Positions 39,818 to 64,000 of a DNA stretch of 64,000 bases are shown here, one piece after another (the stretch's first letter is position 1; every line of letters begins with the position of its first letter). Source of the DNA: Lanius collurio (Eukaryota; Chordata; Aves; Passeriformes; Laniidae); assembly GCA_020086605.1 (NCBI GenBank), contig JACBWW010000012.1, positions 18,287,753 to 18,351,752 of the forward strand, in the 5' to 3' direction. Under the pieces are notes generated by a model. The model was not told the DNA's origin, did no database searches, and saw nothing but the letters and a program-made list of their open reading frames with translations. Both the position numbers and the translations under genes were made by a program.

Positions 39818-40050
39818 GTCAGGGGAGGTTTAGATTCGATATTAGGAAAAGGTTCCTCACCCAGAGGGTGGTCGGGCACTGGAACAGGTTCCCCAGGGAA
39901 GTGGTCAAGGCACCAAACCTCAGAGAGTTCTAGCAGGATTGGACAATGCTCTGGGGCGCATGATGTGACTCTTGGGAGGGTCCTTTGCAGGGCCAGGAGT
40001 TGGAGTCAGTGATCGTTGTAGGTCCCTTGTGGCTCAGGATATTCTGTGAT
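39818..40050 (+). mobile_element. CR1 LINE 3' end in LARS2 intron 1 (sense)
   Basis: This matches the sense CR1 3' region: GTCAGGGGAGGTTTAGATTC, ATATTAGGAAAAGGTTCCTC, CACTGGAACAGGTTCCCCAG, GGACAATGCTCTGGGGCGCA, GGGCCAGGAGTTGGAGTCAG, ending GGATATTCTGTGATTT, the characteristic CR1 terminal octamer region. It begins inside the downstream shoulder of the CpG island. The copy is well preserved, implying activity within bird evolution. Confidence 0.92.
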
Positions 40051-40580
40051 TTATTTCTGTATCAGACCAGCCCCTTCCATTCTTGGCACACCTGAGTAAG
40101 ATAGTTCTAGGCTCATAACCTTGCTCCTTGAAAGACTCAGACAGGACTGGGCTGGGGTGCCCTTAAGTGGGGCAGGGAGAGGCACTCTGCTTGTCCTAGT
40201 CCCGTGCACACAAGCCCGGATAGGGAAAACATCTTAGGGCCATGTCTTTTGGATTTGATTATCCTCTGTGCCACTCATCCTGGCTTGGCCCAACATATGA
40301 CTGGCTGATCATTGCATCTTGTGCATGGCAGTACTTGGGAGCAGGAAAGACATTGCAGTTCTCTTTCTCGTCCTGGAATTCCTTGTGTTTGAATGAGCTT
40401 AGCTCTAATGCTGTGTGCTCCTGGCTGTGGCTGTTTTCTCACTCCCACCACTGCTCTGACCCCTGTTCGTGTGACCTGTAGGGCCTGAGGTCACCCAAAT
40501 GTGCCCTCTCAGGTGTGACATTGGCAGGTGGGCTTCCCCTGAGCTCTGCACAGGCACGGGGTCTGTCTCCTTTGTGTCTC

Positions 40581-40835
40581 AGAATCACAGAAATACAATT
40601 AGGTTGGAGGAGACTTCTATGATCATGGAGTCTAACCTGTGGCTGAACACCACCCTGTCAGCCACTGAGTGCTATGTCCTATTTTTCCTTAAACACATCC
40701 AGGGATGGTGGCTCCACCTCCATCCCTGGGCAGCCCATTCCAGTGTCTAATCACCCATTCTGTGAAAAATGCTTCTAATGTCCAACATAAACCTCCCCAT
40801 ACGCAGCTTAAGTCTGTGTCCTCTCATCCACTAGT
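40581..40835 (-). mobile_element. CR1 LINE 3' end in LARS2 intron 1 (antisense)
   Basis: The plus strand begins AGAATCACAGAAATACAATT (the reverse of the CR1 tail), then AGGTTGGAGGAGACTTCTAT, CATGGAGTCTAACCTGTGGC, ACATCCAGGGATGGTGGCTC, CCTGGGCAGCCCATTCCAG and CCAACATAAACCTCCCCA. Its 3' end faces that of the CR1 at 39818-40050 across ~530 bp. The two differ in sequence, so they are independent insertions from different subfamilies. Confidence 0.9.
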
Positions 40836-42297
40836 CTCCCTTCAAGGAAGCATATACCTTCCTGTAACTCCTGGGCTTTAAAATACTTGCTATGTAAATC
40901 AGCAGTGCTGAAATTGGCTTGCATAAGGAAGTGCTCCTTTCTGTTGTAAAATAAATCAAAGTAATAGAAATAAGGCATAAGTAATAAGGAAATAATTGGT
41001 AAAAATAAGCAAAAAACTTTGAAGTACTGAATTTGAATTCTGAGATGAGTGTGATGTTATGGAGGGGGAGAAATTGGAGTCTCCTGAATGACTCATGTGC
41101 ACCTGCACTGGGAATCCTGAGTACAGCCCTGAATTTGTTTTTATTACAAATGAGACAGTTTATGGAGGGTAGCAACAAAAAATTCAAAGCACTGGTATGA
41201 CATAAGTGAGAAACTGTTTAAAAGACCCTGCTTGACAAGTAAGAGAGAAAATGAGCAATTCTATAGACAGATAATGAGACAAGTAGTGAGGGTTTCTGTA
41301 TGCATATATGGTGAATGTTAAAGGAAGCATAACTCCCACTACGTTGCTGGGGATCTAATTTATTTGATACAGCAATTATTTCTACTGATAATGTTTCTAC
41401 CTTATGGGAAATGCATAAGTAAAATCTTTTGTTATGCAGAATTTCTCTACATTGCGATTTTACTGATATAACTCTTCAAGGAGAATTCTGAACTAGTTTG
41501 GTACAAGTGTATTGGGCAAAATTTAAGAAAAATAAACAACACCAAAACCAACCATAGAGGATAGGAAATACTGACGTAAAAATGTGATTTATTAAAAAAT
41601 AAACAAAAAAACCAAAAAACAGTTGAGGAGAAAATCTTAAAGTAGGGGGCTTTTAATGCCATATTTCCTACTGTAGGAAGTAAAATCAGCATATATCTTG
41701 TTGAGACTGATCCCAAGTACAGGAACTGTCAGATCTTTCTCCCATCTGAATAGCTTTAGACGACTCACTCTAAAGCATTTGAGGAGTTAATGCAATTTTT
41801 AGTTGAAAAAGAATGCCTTAGCAAAATAAAATAGTTGGTTTAGAATATCTGGTTGAAATCTACTAATTATAGTCATCCTCCCCCATCTCTTTTTGGTGAT
41901 GACAAATTCAGTATTTTTACAGTATAATTTCATCCAACTTCCTCTTCTCTCTGTTTCATTCTGAATTTTTACTAATACACTGTTAGCCATCTTCTATTCA
42001 GGCAGTGGAGCTTCTGGAACCTTCAACTGACTGATTATGCCTTTAAGGGAGACTGAATGTAAGAATTGTGTTTTATTAGATAAGACATCTAACACAATAG
42101 TTTTGTTCTGTGTGAAGGCCACAGTTGGTTCTCTTGACTAAAAACTACATACTTTCATAATTCAGACACAGAAATAAAATGCAAGTTCCATGGAAAACAG
42201 CCGAGTAGTCCACATCAAGCTAAAATAGTTTCATAGCTAGCAATTTTCAGTGTAATCATAATAATCATTGAGTTCTTGTTATATATTGCAGCATGAA

Positions 42298-42320
42298 TTT
42301 TTTTTTTTTTGTCTTCCCAG
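42298..42320 (+). promoter_or_regulatory. LARS2: Polypyrimidine tract and 3' splice site of LARS2 exon 2
   Basis: Thirteen consecutive T, then GTCTTCCCAG. The AG at 42319-42320 is the first AG after the tract, and it precedes the start-codon exon. A homopolymer this long is prone to length variation and may affect use of this site. Confidence 0.8.
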
Positions 42321-42337
42321 ATACCATAACCGTAAGA

Positions 42338-64000
<21,663 letters not shown>

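Larger units (their letters stand above)
39468..42320 (+). other. LARS2: LARS2 intron 1 (2,853 bp)
   Basis: It runs from donor GTAACG to acceptor GTCTTCCCAG. The first ~250 nt are CpG island, followed by two CR1 fragments (39818-40050 plus, 40581-40835 minus). From ~40.85 kb the rest is AT-rich and otherwise featureless. Just before the acceptor is a run of 13 T (42298-42310). Confidence 0.7.

Noticed and set aside
39219..39833. 204-codon plus-strand open frame over the promoter
   Set aside because: It is a by-product of CpG-island composition (few stops) running into a CR1 copy. It crosses the exon 1 donor and has a biased Pro/Ala/Arg composition with no domain.
39730..39933. 67-codon frame with a familiar-looking segment (VVGHWNRFPREVV)
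   Set aside because: This is the well-known translation artefact of the CR1 3' region, not a gene.

Overview
This is vertebrate nuclear DNA, almost certainly from a bird. Genes are sparse and interrupted by long introns with GT/AG boundaries. The promoter lies in a CpG island. The recognisable interspersed repeats are truncated CR1 LINE fragments, the dominant avian retrotransposon, including 3' ends with the ATTCTGTGATT-type tail. One solo LTR looks like an avian ERVK-type element. Nothing prokaryotic is present: no operons, ribosome binding sites or CRISPR array.

Layout. (1) 1 to about 38.9 kb is intergenic. I can support no complete gene here. It holds an old CR1 copy (~1.3-1.55 kb), a cluster of ancient MIR-type SINE relics (~26.9-27.9 kb), a very old antisense CR1 reverse-transcriptase fragment (~32.8-33.2 kb), small simple repeats, and a few open frames that are probably chance. 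One of these (~26.25-26.66 kb, minus strand) has a hydrophobic segment followed by a good splice donor. (2) 38.9-39.2 kb is an antisense CR1 3' fragment directly upstream of a CpG island. (3) 39.3-39.75 kb is the CpG-island promoter and untranslated first exon of LARS2, with a YY1-like motif and an upstream ATG. (4) 39.47-64.0 kb is the 5' part of LARS2 on the plus strand: five coding exons (202 codons) separated by introns of 1.8-9.3 kb. The gene runs off the right edge.

LARS2 encodes mitochondrial leucyl-tRNA synthetase, a class Ia aminoacyl-tRNA synthetase that charges mitochondrial tRNA-Leu. The visible exons give a basic N-terminal targeting region, the Rossmann-fold start with the HMGH (HIGH-type) ATP-binding motif, and the LeuRS signature around [10 protein letters not shown]. 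The editing domain, KMSKS loop and anticodon-binding domain must lie beyond the window. Introns hold two CR1 fragments (intron 1, 3' ends facing each other) and a solo LTR in intron 5 with a perfect 6-bp target-site duplication.

The most interesting observations are: (a) a 10-codon upstream reading frame in exon 1 that, after the inferred splice, is in frame with the main start and separated from it by one TGA; (b) the cleanly delimited solo LTR in intron 5; (c) the CR1 fragment abutting the promoter; and (d) the unexplained hydrophobic open frame at ~26.3 kb. I did not find a convincing new multi-gene system.
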